Source of the DNA: Stentor roeselii
Lineage: Eukaryota > Ciliophora > Heterotrichea > Heterotrichida > Stentoridae
Length of the DNA stretch: 64,000 nucleotides
Assembly (NCBI GenBank): GCA_006503475.1
Contig: RSEH01000097.1
Coordinates: 92,341-156,340, forward strand
Direction: 5' to 3'
Shown here: in pieces, positions 37,373-45,442 of the stretch
Layout: each line of letters begins with the position of its first letter
Position numbering within the stretch: the first letter of the stretch is position 1
Translations under genes and position numbers: made by a program
Notes under the pieces: generated by a model
Told to the model about the DNA's origin: nothing
Databases searched by the model: none
Seen by the model: the letters and a program-made list of their open reading frames with translations, nothing else

Positions 37373-38413
37373 ATGAAGTTCTGGGCTTTCCTTGTCTTTT
37401 CGTTATTCCTTGCTTCGGCAAGGCTGGATTTCCACTCTCAATACGTGAGCAGGTTTTCCGAAGTCGATTCGTTAAACCCGATTCTAAAAGCCTCAACCTG
37501 CGAGAGTTTCCAGTGCAGTTCGACCCCTCTACTGAAAAACCAGTGCGTGTTCCCATCAGGTACAAGCAACTATCTCCAGGTGTGCCCAGCTGGTTCCTTC
37601 TGCCCATGGGCATTGTCAACTAAGTACAACACAACCTGCGTTACTGGAAGTGACATCATCGAATTCGGGGGAAACCCTGGCGATCAGTGCAACTCGAACA
37701 ATGACTGTGGAGGACTCAGCACTTGTGATAAGACTAAAGGAATTTGTGTCGGACTCACCAGTGGACAGCCTTGTAATGACCAAGGGGACTGCGATGTTGG
37801 GTACACTTGTCGCAATGTTGCTATGAGTGCTGTTTGCTTGCCTATGGCTGGGAAGGGTGAGAAGTGTGGTGACTACATGTCAATGAATCTCTGTCAGAAC
37901 AACCTAGCCTGCAACAACGGGATCTGCACAAGCGTCTTCTCTCAACCAAACGGTGCAGTAGTATCCTTAGAATCAGCAGCCCTTCTATGCCAATCGGGTT
38001 TCTACACGATAGGTTCAAAGCCAAGCACTGCAGTATGCACAGCAGCTCCTACAAGTCCAAGCGTGACTCTTCCAATATCATGTTCAGTGAATTCCTTATG
38101 CTACTCAAAAGACAAAAAATTCACCACAAGCTGCGAATGCGGTTTTAATTCAAACGGGCAAGGATACTGTCCTCTCTTCCCAGGAGACTCGACATACCAA
38201 AGCTTTTTCAGTGCTTTTAAGAATTACCTGTCAAGTCCCAACGCGAACCTCTGCCACTACCTCGACCTTTTAATGCCGACATGTCCAGGTTTTCCTTATT
38301 CTCAATACGAAGCCTTGGAAAGCCTGATGAACGAAGTGCAGTACTTTGTATCGAAGTTGGGAAATGACAGATGTGTGAAAACCATCATCACGAACAAGTA
38401 CTGGTACGGATAA
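37373..38413 (+). CDS. Secreted Cys-rich protein
   Basis: 346 aa from MKFWAFLVFSLFLASARLDF, a clear signal peptide; an upstream in-frame ATG at 37322 would bury it. About 30 cysteines are arranged in short repeats (NSNNDCGGLSTCDKTKGICVG, NDQGDCDVGYTCRN, LCQNNLACNNGIC), recalling the disulphide-rich repeats of ciliate surface and secreted proteins. No transmembrane helix or GPI-like tail is seen, so it is probably luminal or extracellular. The DYRK gene diverges 134 bp away. It ends 7 bp before the convergent LAMTOR3-like stop. Confidence 0.8.
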   Translation: MKFWAFLVFSLFLASARLDFHSQYVSRFSEVDSLNPILKASTCESFQCSSTPLLKNQCVFPSGTSNYLQVCPAGSFCPWALSTKYNTTCVTGSDIIEFGGNPGDQCNSNNDCGGLSTCDKTKGICVGLTSGQPCNDQGDCDVGYTCRNVAMSAVCLPMAGKGEKCGDYMSMNLCQNNLACNNGICTSVFSQPNGAVVSLESAALLCQSGFYTIGSKPSTAVCTAAPTSPSVTLPISCSVNSLCYSKDKKFTTSCECGFNSNGQGYCPLFPGDSTYQSFFSAFKNYLSSPNANLCHYLDLLMPTCPGFPYSQYEALESLMNEVQYFVSKLGNDRCVKTIITNKYWYG

Positions 38414-38420
38414 TTACTAA

Positions 38421-38786
38421 CTAGTTTTCTTTAGGAGATGAAATCAGCTCTACAAGAGGACGCAAGTCTTTCTCTATTCGCTCGAAGTTGCTGAAAACTT
38501 TGCCAATTGACCCGGACACTGGAAGCACGATCGTCACGTAAACACTGGAAAGGTTCTGCTGGATTAACACCTTGTCGGAGAACTTTAAGGTTATTGACTT
38601 TCCTCGACCTGTTGATAACTTTCCGAGGTTCTCTACACTGCTTTGGAAAATCGCGCAGGAGAGCTGGAGGTCTTCGAGTTTCTCACCGAATGACGCGATT
38701 TCTACACCGTTGTTGTCGCTTATCACGAATGATCTGCATTCTAACCATTTACCGAATGTTTCAACGTATTGTTGCAAGGATGCCAT
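38421..38786 (-). CDS. LAMTOR3/MP1-like roadblock protein
   Basis: 121 aa, the length of LAMTOR3. It opens with LQQYVETFGKWLECRSFVISDNNGVEIASFG (helix, strand, then the DxxGVE turn). A Ser/Gly-rich KLSTGRGKSITLKFSDKVLIQQNLSS segment and the VSGSIGKVFSNFERIEKDLRPLVELI end match the order of helices and strands in LAMTOR3. It would scaffold Ragulator on lysosomes and link to mTORC1/ERK signalling (family knowledge). Other roadblock/LC7 proteins are possible. Confidence 0.65.
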   Translation of the reverse strand: MASLQQYVETFGKWLECRSFVISDNNGVEIASFGEKLEDLQLSCAIFQSSVENLGKLSTGRGKSITLKFSDKVLIQQNLSSVYVTIVLPVSGSIGKVFSNFERIEKDLRPLVELISSPKEN

Positions 38787-38848
38787 TATTTGTTTTCACT
38801 TGGCTCTGGATTTAGTTTTAATAGGTTGAGTGGAATTTTTTTATAAAT

Positions 38849-39781
38849 ATGAGAAAAGCTTGTGTTGCTGTACTTGGATCTGCTAATGCTGATTTATATG
38901 TGGAAATTTCGAGGTTTCCTTTTATTGGAGAAACTTTACCTGCCTCTGGTGGAGGTGAGATGAGGCCAGGGGGCAAAGGTGCGAATACAGCAGCTGGAGC
39001 AAGTATGCTTCAAGCTAAAACCTTCTTCCTCGGCCAAGTGGGTTGCGACGCAGCAGGTCAGATGTTAATATCCGAGTTATCATCTCGAGGTGTGATAACG
39101 GACCACATCACAAAAGTAGACACGCCTTCCGGCCAGGCAATAATAATTCTATTCCCAGACGGTCAGAACTCAATAATTCTAATCGGCGGCGCGAACCAGT
39201 CCTGGTCATCCCTTCCAGATTCAATGAAACTAGCGATAGACCATTCAGATGCCCTGATGCTTCAAAGAGAAATCCCTGAATCCATCAACTCTCAAGCAGC
39301 GGCTTACGCGAAAAGCCGAGGAAAACTCGTAGTTTTAGATGCAGGAGGAAAACTGGGTCATATAAATGCGGATTTACTGAAAAATGTCGATATTCTCAGT
39401 CCAAATGAAGTAGAAATCGCAGAAATCACGGATATTAAAGATGATGTTAAAGCTGCAGCACAAGTTTTAAGGACTTTCGGGGTTAAACATGTTTTGGTTA
39501 AACTTGGAAGTCAAGGATCGCTTTATGTTGGAGAGTTTGGAGAAGTTCAACAGGATTGTTTTTCAGTTCAGGACTTGAAAATTGTTGATACTTGTGGAGC
39601 TGGGGATTGTTTCACTGCTGCTTTTACGACTAGACTGCTGGAAATCGGATGTTGTTCTATTGAGAACTTTAAGAATGCTATGCAGTTTGCCAGTGTTGCT
39701 GCTTTTTTGAATATTACTTCGAAGGGAGCTATGAATTCCATGCCGAGTAGAGAAGCTGTGGATAAGTATTTTATTGAATAG
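38849..39781 (+). CDS. RBKS: Ribokinase-type PfkB sugar kinase
   Basis: 310 aa. N-terminal VAVLGSANADLYVEISRFPFIGET, the GGEMRPGGKGANTAAGAS signature of ribokinase, the anion-hole and catalytic DTCGAGDCFTAAF motif near residues 249-261, and SPNEVEIAEI. It phosphorylates ribose to ribose-5-phosphate. The start follows TTATAAAT. Confidence 0.93.
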   Translation: MRKACVAVLGSANADLYVEISRFPFIGETLPASGGGEMRPGGKGANTAAGASMLQAKTFFLGQVGCDAAGQMLISELSSRGVITDHITKVDTPSGQAIIILFPDGQNSIILIGGANQSWSSLPDSMKLAIDHSDALMLQREIPESINSQAAAYAKSRGKLVVLDAGGKLGHINADLLKNVDILSPNEVEIAEITDIKDDVKAAAQVLRTFGVKHVLVKLGSQGSLYVGEFGEVQQDCFSVQDLKIVDTCGAGDCFTAAFTTRLLEIGCCSIENFKNAMQFASVAAFLNITSKGAMNSMPSREAVDKYFIE

Positions 39782-39958
39782 ATTAAGAGTAATTGGTTTA
39801 ATTTAGAGAAATGAGAAATTGTTTAGGTTTATTTCAATTACTGTTGAAGGACTGAGTATTAGCATTTTAAAAAAAATAGAGAAGATTAATTATTGTTCTA
39901 TGAAAAAGATTCTATTTTTCAGGTAGGCTGATCTACTTATCATACTATATTAATTATA

Positions 39959-41410
39959 TCAGAAAGCTGTGCATTTATCTTCTTTATCAATGCATTTCTG
40001 ATACTGTATAAAGTCCCATCTTCCTTGTAACACACCTTGCTTATTCTTGAATTCAGGTAAACTCATTTTCGGAGTTCCAGACTCCTCATCACATTTGGTG
40101 TTAAGTACACTATCAGAAGGTCCAAAAGAAATATCAGGTAAAATATACGTGGGAGACTTGACAGGAGTACTGTCAATTTGCTGATCAGATTTAAGCAAAT
40201 CAATGATCTTATCGCAGGTCTTTATTCTTTTTTTCTTATTTTTCCTTTCGTCTCGTTTAAAACTAGTCTTCGATCTTTTCTTCTTGTTCTTGGCCTCAAT
40301 GCTTTCAGTTGAGCCTTCTTCACTGTTTTCTTTTTTCTCGGATTTTTGGTCAATGCTTGGATTTCGGCTCTTTTCAAAAACTAGTCCTTTTTCGTTGCAT
40401 TTGAAAGTAACTGATTTGCTTCCTTTTCTTATGGTGCAAACATCTACTTTTCCGTTTCTTCTTTTTGAGAAAAACTCACCGTCGATGTTTTTCAGGTGCA
40501 AAACACTTTTTTCTTCTGTTACTTCGACGTAGCTTTCCACTTTGCTGAATAGTTTCGGGTTTATTATCCAGTCGAAGTTCATGTAAAGTGGCTCATTTTG
40601 AATGAACTTCTGAAGAAGAGATTTGAGATATGAGTAGTTTGGAGACTGGTCATACAAAAGCCTCCTCGTGTATTTATAAAAAGTTTCGAACTCACAAGGA
40701 ACATTTTGAAAAAGAGAATCTTTCTTCGTGCAAACTTTTTGATTTAAAATGAGTTTCCACTTCTTGAACCCCTGAACTCGACTATCCAAGACCCACGGCA
40801 ATTCTCCTTTAATCAAATAAATCAGAGAGTAACAAAGACACTCCAGATCATCTCTTCGACTTTGCCTGAACCCCATATGATTATTGATAGAAGCGAACAT
40901 AACACTTCCTTTAAACTTGCAGCGAGTTTTAAATGTCTTGTGTTTCGAGCCTTCCCTGAAAAAAGTCGCCATTCCAAAGTCAACCAAGTAAATTTTCATT
41001 CTGTCATGCGACAAAAGGAATTGAGAAGGTTTGATATCTTTATGAATGATATCTAAAGAATGCATCTTTTCTATCCTTTCGAGGATTTCTAACCCGATGC
41101 AAGCCACTGTTCTCAAAGAAAACAGTTTTTCGTTTTGTTTGTATTGAAAGTTCTTACCTAATAGCTCCATCACAAAATAGTCAAATGAACCGATTTTCCC
41201 GTATTCGAAAACTTTCAAAAATTGAGGAGAATTTGATAAAGTTTTTAAAATCTTGAACTCTTTTGATAGGCTTTCGTGGTCTGCACTTACTTTGATTGCA
41301 AAGTTCTGGAATGTCTTGGATTCTCGTCCTACAAACACCTGGCCGTAACCTCCTGACCCTAAGTTACCAAAAATGTTGAAGGATCCGATTCGTTTGGGAA
41401 ATTGTATCAT
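39959..41410 (-). CDS. Casein kinase 1-family kinase with long basic tail and CaaX-like end
   Basis: 483 aa from MIQFPKRIGSF (ATG after AATAAAT; another ATG lies six codons upstream). GSGGYGQV, AIKVS, IHKDIKPSQFLL (HKD variant), DFGMA and GSVMFASINNHMGFRQSRRDDLECLCYSLIYL, which is the CK1 signature. The kinase domain ends near residue 290. The tail holds repeated KKKRSK/KNKKKRIK clusters that resemble nuclear signals, then ends in CTAF. A terminal CTAF could be a weak CaaX box. Nuclear and membrane signals would conflict, so one may be unused. Confidence 0.9.
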   Translation of the reverse strand: MIQFPKRIGSFNIFGNLGSGGYGQVFVGRESKTFQNFAIKVSADHESLSKEFKILKTLSNSPQFLKVFEYGKIGSFDYFVMELLGKNFQYKQNEKLFSLRTVACIGLEILERIEKMHSLDIIHKDIKPSQFLLSHDRMKIYLVDFGMATFFREGSKHKTFKTRCKFKGSVMFASINNHMGFRQSRRDDLECLCYSLIYLIKGELPWVLDSRVQGFKKWKLILNQKVCTKKDSLFQNVPCEFETFYKYTRRLLYDQSPNYSYLKSLLQKFIQNEPLYMNFDWIINPKLFSKVESYVEVTEEKSVLHLKNIDGEFFSKRRNGKVDVCTIRKGSKSVTFKCNEKGLVFEKSRNPSIDQKSEKKENSEEGSTESIEAKNKKKRSKTSFKRDERKNKKKRIKTCDKIIDLLKSDQQIDSTPVKSPTYILPDISFGPSDSVLNTKCDEESGTPKMSLPEFKNKQGVLQGRWDFIQYQKCIDKEDKCTAF

Positions 41411-42104
41411 ATTTATTGTAATGGTCAAGATTTTGAGATTTTGAGATTTTGATTAAGTGAATTATCTTTGATTTTCATGGAAGTAATGAAATCGATAAAC
41501 TAGGAGTTTTGAAATGTTTTGGATAAGTTAAGGGATTATTTTAAGTTTTGAGGTTTTGATGAGTTTATTGATAAAAGAAACTGATGAAAAATAGTTTTTG
41601 AATATTAGTAAGTTTTAAGATATTTACAAAATGATAAAAAATTTGTAATGAAGTTGTTGGATTGATTAAAACATCATAGAAAGTAAGTAAAATTAGTTTA
41701 TAGACATATAGAAATAAACCTTTACGAGATTTGAATTGGATTTGAATTATGTATTTAACCATGATGTTTTTCGTTTGAGTTACAACTATGATGAAATGAT
41801 ATTCATATATGCACACATCTTATGCCAAATAGAGAGAAAAGTAAATAGATAATCATGATGATACCAAGCTATCCCTAAATTTAATTTCACCTTAAATATC
41901 ACTGTTTTCCTTAGATACCACACACTGTTGTTAAAAATCAATCACTATTTCTTAGTTCTGACTTAAGAGCCACTTCTATGCGTTAAAAATTGATTAATAA
42001 ATAAAAAATTTTGGTTATGAAATCATTTTACTTTTAATTGTATTTCTTCAAGATTACTTGAACATGAGCCTAGAATCTTTACTAAAATATTTAGATTTTA
42101 GGGT
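41411..42104. other. 694-bp AT-rich spacer
   Basis: A short GATTTTGA run at 41428-41455 (three units) and nothing else. An 83-codon minus-strand frame inside it has AT-rich random composition and is not counted as a gene. Confidence 0.55.
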
Positions 42105-42644
42105 TTATTTCCTCAGTCTTCGGGAATGATAAATCACATTTCTTGAACTTCGGCGCGAACGCTTGATAGGTAGGGAAATTTGCCCGGCAAGGGAAATCTC
42201 GATTATTTGCGCTTCTTGAACCTCTTCACATTGATCTTGAATGCACTCATCGCAGAACCATTGGTCTAGATAAGGAATTCGATTCATTCCGATACAATAA
42301 GTGTGATACCCTTTATCACATGTATCACATAATAGCAAAGAATCTTCTCGATCACCTAGGCAACAGATCTCACAAGTAATGTCTATTTCTTCTTCTTCAG
42401 TATCACTTTCTTGAGTTTTGTCTTCAACATCATAAGCTTTCTGCTTATCTTTGTTTAATATCGAAAAAAATTTTTTCATGCAAAGAGGACATTTATTAGA
42501 GATCCTGCCCCAGCCCCATATGCAATCAAAACAGAACTGATCGTGAGAGCAATCTAGCACTCCTTGGCTTCCCTTTATCAAGTCCATACAAATTGCACAT
42601 TTCCCTTTTTCCTGAAGCTCTCGAAGTTTCCTTAACCTTTTCAT
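42105..42644 (-). CDS. RING-PHD tandem protein (PHRF1-like)
   Basis: 179 aa. Residues about 14-57 form a RING finger (CAICMDL, CSHDQFCFDC, CPLC). An acidic linker follows, and residues about 91-137 form a PHD finger (CEICCLGDREDSLLLCDTCDKGYHTYC, WFCDEC). The RING-PHD order and close spacing match PHRF1/SCAF-type chromatin-linked E3 ligases, here reduced to the minimal two-finger unit plus a basic tail (RSRRSSRN). It probably reads histone tails and ubiquitinates a chromatin protein. Confidence 0.88.
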   Translation of the reverse strand: MKRLRKLRELQEKGKCAICMDLIKGSQGVLDCSHDQFCFDCIWGWGRISNKCPLCMKKFFSILNKDKQKAYDVEDKTQESDTEEEEIDITCEICCLGDREDSLLLCDTCDKGYHTYCIGMNRIPYLDQWFCDECIQDQCEEVQEAQIIEISLAGQISLPIKRSRRSSRNVIYHSRRLRK

Positions 42645-42920
42645 ATTGAATATAAGGCTAAAAATCCTAGAAGATTAAATCCAAAGACTTCAAGAGCAAC
42701 ATAGAAAATAATTAACTTTTTGAATATTTCATATACAAAGTCATATATTTTATACAAAAATATTTTTTCCTGATTGATTAATCTGAACTTCAATGAAATT
42801 TCAATCTTTTCATTAGTAATCTACAATTGAGATAAATTTAATCCTAACAAAGCTAAAAATTGACTTTTAATCATGTTAATTCTAATCATATATAACCTTA
42901 ACTAATCATTGATTGACTAA

Positions 42921-45380
42921 CTAATTTAAGATCGATATCAAGATCTCTTTAATCTCTTTAAAAGTCGGCCTCAAACTCAAATCATTAGAAACACATCTCT
43001 GAATTAAAATCTTAATCTGCGCAAGACCTGGATTTGCAAAGTTCATTTCATTATCAAACTGAACCATTTCTGCATTTATTAAACTTATATGAATTTCCAA
43101 GTCAGTGATTATTGACCCAGTGAGAAGTTCCCATAAAAGCAAGCCATAGGAATAAACATCAGAAAATTGATTAAAAATCGCTCCTTGAAGTACTTCTGGA
43201 CTGTCCCAGGAAAGTGCCTCGTAAGGTTGATGAGAGATTTGAATAGTCCTGAATAATGAGCTGTAATTATAAATTTTAACCAGAAGTGGTTTATTTGCAT
43301 CACACTCAAAGTTTTCCAAAAAGACGTGATCTGACCTAAGGTTCATGTGAGTTAAGCCAAGTTTAGTAAGATGGTCCATTCCGTCAGCGATATCTAAAGC
43401 AATGACGATTTTTTCTGTGATTGAAAATTTTACTTCTAGTTCATGAAGAGCTTTAAATAACGAGCAATCAAAAATATCTAAACTTACAAGCTTAAGTCCT
43501 TTTTTACTGAACTCGTGACCTGCAATATTAAGGACGAACTGATTTGAGATTCTATCAGCTAAGGTAAAAAATTCATCTCCACAGCTAGCAGATTCAATAT
43601 TTAGCCTTTGAATTAAATGCACTAAAATCTTTTTACCTTTGATAAAATTATTTGTGAAAATAACATCATTTAATCCTCGATATTCAATTTTCGTTTTTTT
43701 AATGTTAAACTTATCAACTCCAATAAATTCTGCCTTCGGTTGTTTTTTACCTACAAGAATAATAAGAGGAGTTCTCAGTGACATATTGTAAGACTTTGTT
43801 AAATAGCTCTTTGGGTACAAGAAGTTATGAGGATCAAAGACTTTCTTTGTCATGGAAAAAGATAGAGCTAATCTCAAGTCTTTTCCAAGTCTTTCATAAC
43901 TCATGATGAGGGCCTGCTGATCATTCGCATAGCATGGGCTGGTCCTGACAACAGATTCAGCTTTCGAGTAAAACGAGGAGACTTCAAAGTACAAAAGATT
44001 TAAAATCATTTCACGCAAATTGAATAAAATTGAAGGATTTTCCAATATGACTTCATGAAACTCTCTAATTCTTTTCCAGTAACTAACAAGTCGAGTAGGT
44101 GCCACGTTATTATTCAAGCTAACAACCGACCATTCAGCCAAAGAATTAGAGTCAATATGAAAGTAAAATTTCGCTTGAACAACATGAATAAAAGCTTTAA
44201 TAATACTCACATATTCTGTAAGTTCTTTGATAGCTGCGACAGCAGCACTAAGCCAGATCTGCATGATTTTATCAATGAAGCCCAGTTTATTTTCAATATT
44301 CAGGGCATGCCAATTTCCTGAAACATAAACAAAATAAACAAAAGTCAAAACTTTCAAGACTGTCGCATAGCTCTCCAAATTCACCCTCGAGGAGTTTTCA
44401 ATCAACTCAGCCATATCTCTAAAATTCTTGAAGTTTAAATTGATCTCTGAAAGTATCCTGGTAAAAACAGCAAGATCGAAACCTTGCAAAGTCTCAGAAA
44501 ACAACTGGTCAAGAACTCTCTGGTATTCAAGTTCCTTATTTGAAAATTTGAACTCAGCTTCTAGTTGCTTGAAAACCGGAATTTTTTTTAGTTGTTTCTT
44601 GCTTAAAAGCACGAAAACCATTTCTCTTAAATTTCCTCTCATTAAAGGTGAGTCATTTTTCAGTCTTTTTTCGAAAAATTTCAAAGTTTTCCAAATCTCG
44701 CATTTTTTACAGGCGGCATTGATGGAGTCCATACAAGGTCCACAGATAAACTGTTGAAGGTCGAGTTCTGTTAAAAATTCACCTAAGTAAGTCATATCTA
44801 GAGCTGGTCCTAGAAACAAGTACTTCTCGATTTTATTGATTCTAGGACTTTTCGCTCCTGAAAAGTAATTAAATTGCTTTTTAGTCAATTCTTTCAAAGC
44901 TGATAACTTTCTCATCTCGTTAAAGCCGAAAAGTTTCAACATCAAGCCTTTGTCAAAGCCGATGTTTTCGCTTGAAAGGTTCAAATGCACGTAGCCTGAA
45001 GTGTGGATGTGAGAAAAAACGCTTAGAAGCTGCATGAAAAGTGTCACAACTAATGTCGGGTCAGAAAGCTTTGACTTGGGAAGTGGGTCAAAAGCGTGAG
45101 TGCTGGGAAGAGAATAGAGAATTATGTTTTTAAAATAAACTGAATCAGAATCAATGAATTCTAGGAGATAAGGATGCTTTCTTACTGCTGAAATTGAGGA
45201 AACTTCTAAGTTGAACTGGTCGGTATTCTCTTCTTCAAAAACTTTAACAAGGCAAATTTCGTTGTTTTTAAATGAAGCTGAATAAAAAGTAGCATCAGGA
45301 GTTCTTTTTAAGATTTCTTGTAAGAAGAACTCTCGACCTTTTAAGATGATTGAGTATTTTCCAGGCACTTCAAAAGACAT
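42921..45380 (-). CDS. Double pseudokinase paralogue 4
   Basis: 819 aa from MSFEVPGKY, chosen because TTATA precedes it; the frame has another ATG at 45410. N-terminal pseudokinase: VHLNLSSENIG, LFGFNEM, and a Cys-rich insert (CGPCMDS...CKKC) near residue 220. C-terminal domain: catalytic loop THMNLRSDHVF, DFG replaced by IYNYSS, and Gly loop gone, but SPEVLQG and the DVYSYGLLLWELLTGS helix are kept. Both folds should be catalytically dead. It lies 62 bp downstream of paralogue 5 on the same strand. Confidence 0.88.
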   Translation of the reverse strand: MSFEVPGKYSIILKGREFFLQEILKRTPDATFYSASFKNNEICLVKVFEEENTDQFNLEVSSISAVRKHPYLLEFIDSDSVYFKNIILYSLPSTHAFDPLPKSKLSDPTLVVTLFMQLLSVFSHIHTSGYVHLNLSSENIGFDKGLMLKLFGFNEMRKLSALKELTKKQFNYFSGAKSPRINKIEKYLFLGPALDMTYLGEFLTELDLQQFICGPCMDSINAACKKCEIWKTLKFFEKRLKNDSPLMRGNLREMVFVLLSKKQLKKIPVFKQLEAEFKFSNKELEYQRVLDQLFSETLQGFDLAVFTRILSEINLNFKNFRDMAELIENSSRVNLESYATVLKVLTFVYFVYVSGNWHALNIENKLGFIDKIMQIWLSAAVAAIKELTEYVSIIKAFIHVVQAKFYFHIDSNSLAEWSVVSLNNNVAPTRLVSYWKRIREFHEVILENPSILFNLREMILNLLYFEVSSFYSKAESVVRTSPCYANDQQALIMSYERLGKDLRLALSFSMTKKVFDPHNFLYPKSYLTKSYNMSLRTPLIILVGKKQPKAEFIGVDKFNIKKTKIEYRGLNDVIFTNNFIKGKKILVHLIQRLNIESASCGDEFFTLADRISNQFVLNIAGHEFSKKGLKLVSLDIFDCSLFKALHELEVKFSITEKIVIALDIADGMDHLTKLGLTHMNLRSDHVFLENFECDANKPLLVKIYNYSSLFRTIQISHQPYEALSWDSPEVLQGAIFNQFSDVYSYGLLLWELLTGSIITDLEIHISLINAEMVQFDNEMNFANPGLAQIKILIQRCVSNDLSLRPTFKEIKEILISILN

Positions 45381-45442
45381 TATAAATCTATCTTTTAAAA
45401 GTAGACCCATTTTTAATGGAAAATCTGGATTCAAACGGTTAA

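Noticed and set aside
41565-41816. 83-codon minus-strand frame
   Set aside because: Ile/Phe/Tyr-rich composition matches translation of random AT-rich spacer; no domain and no start box.
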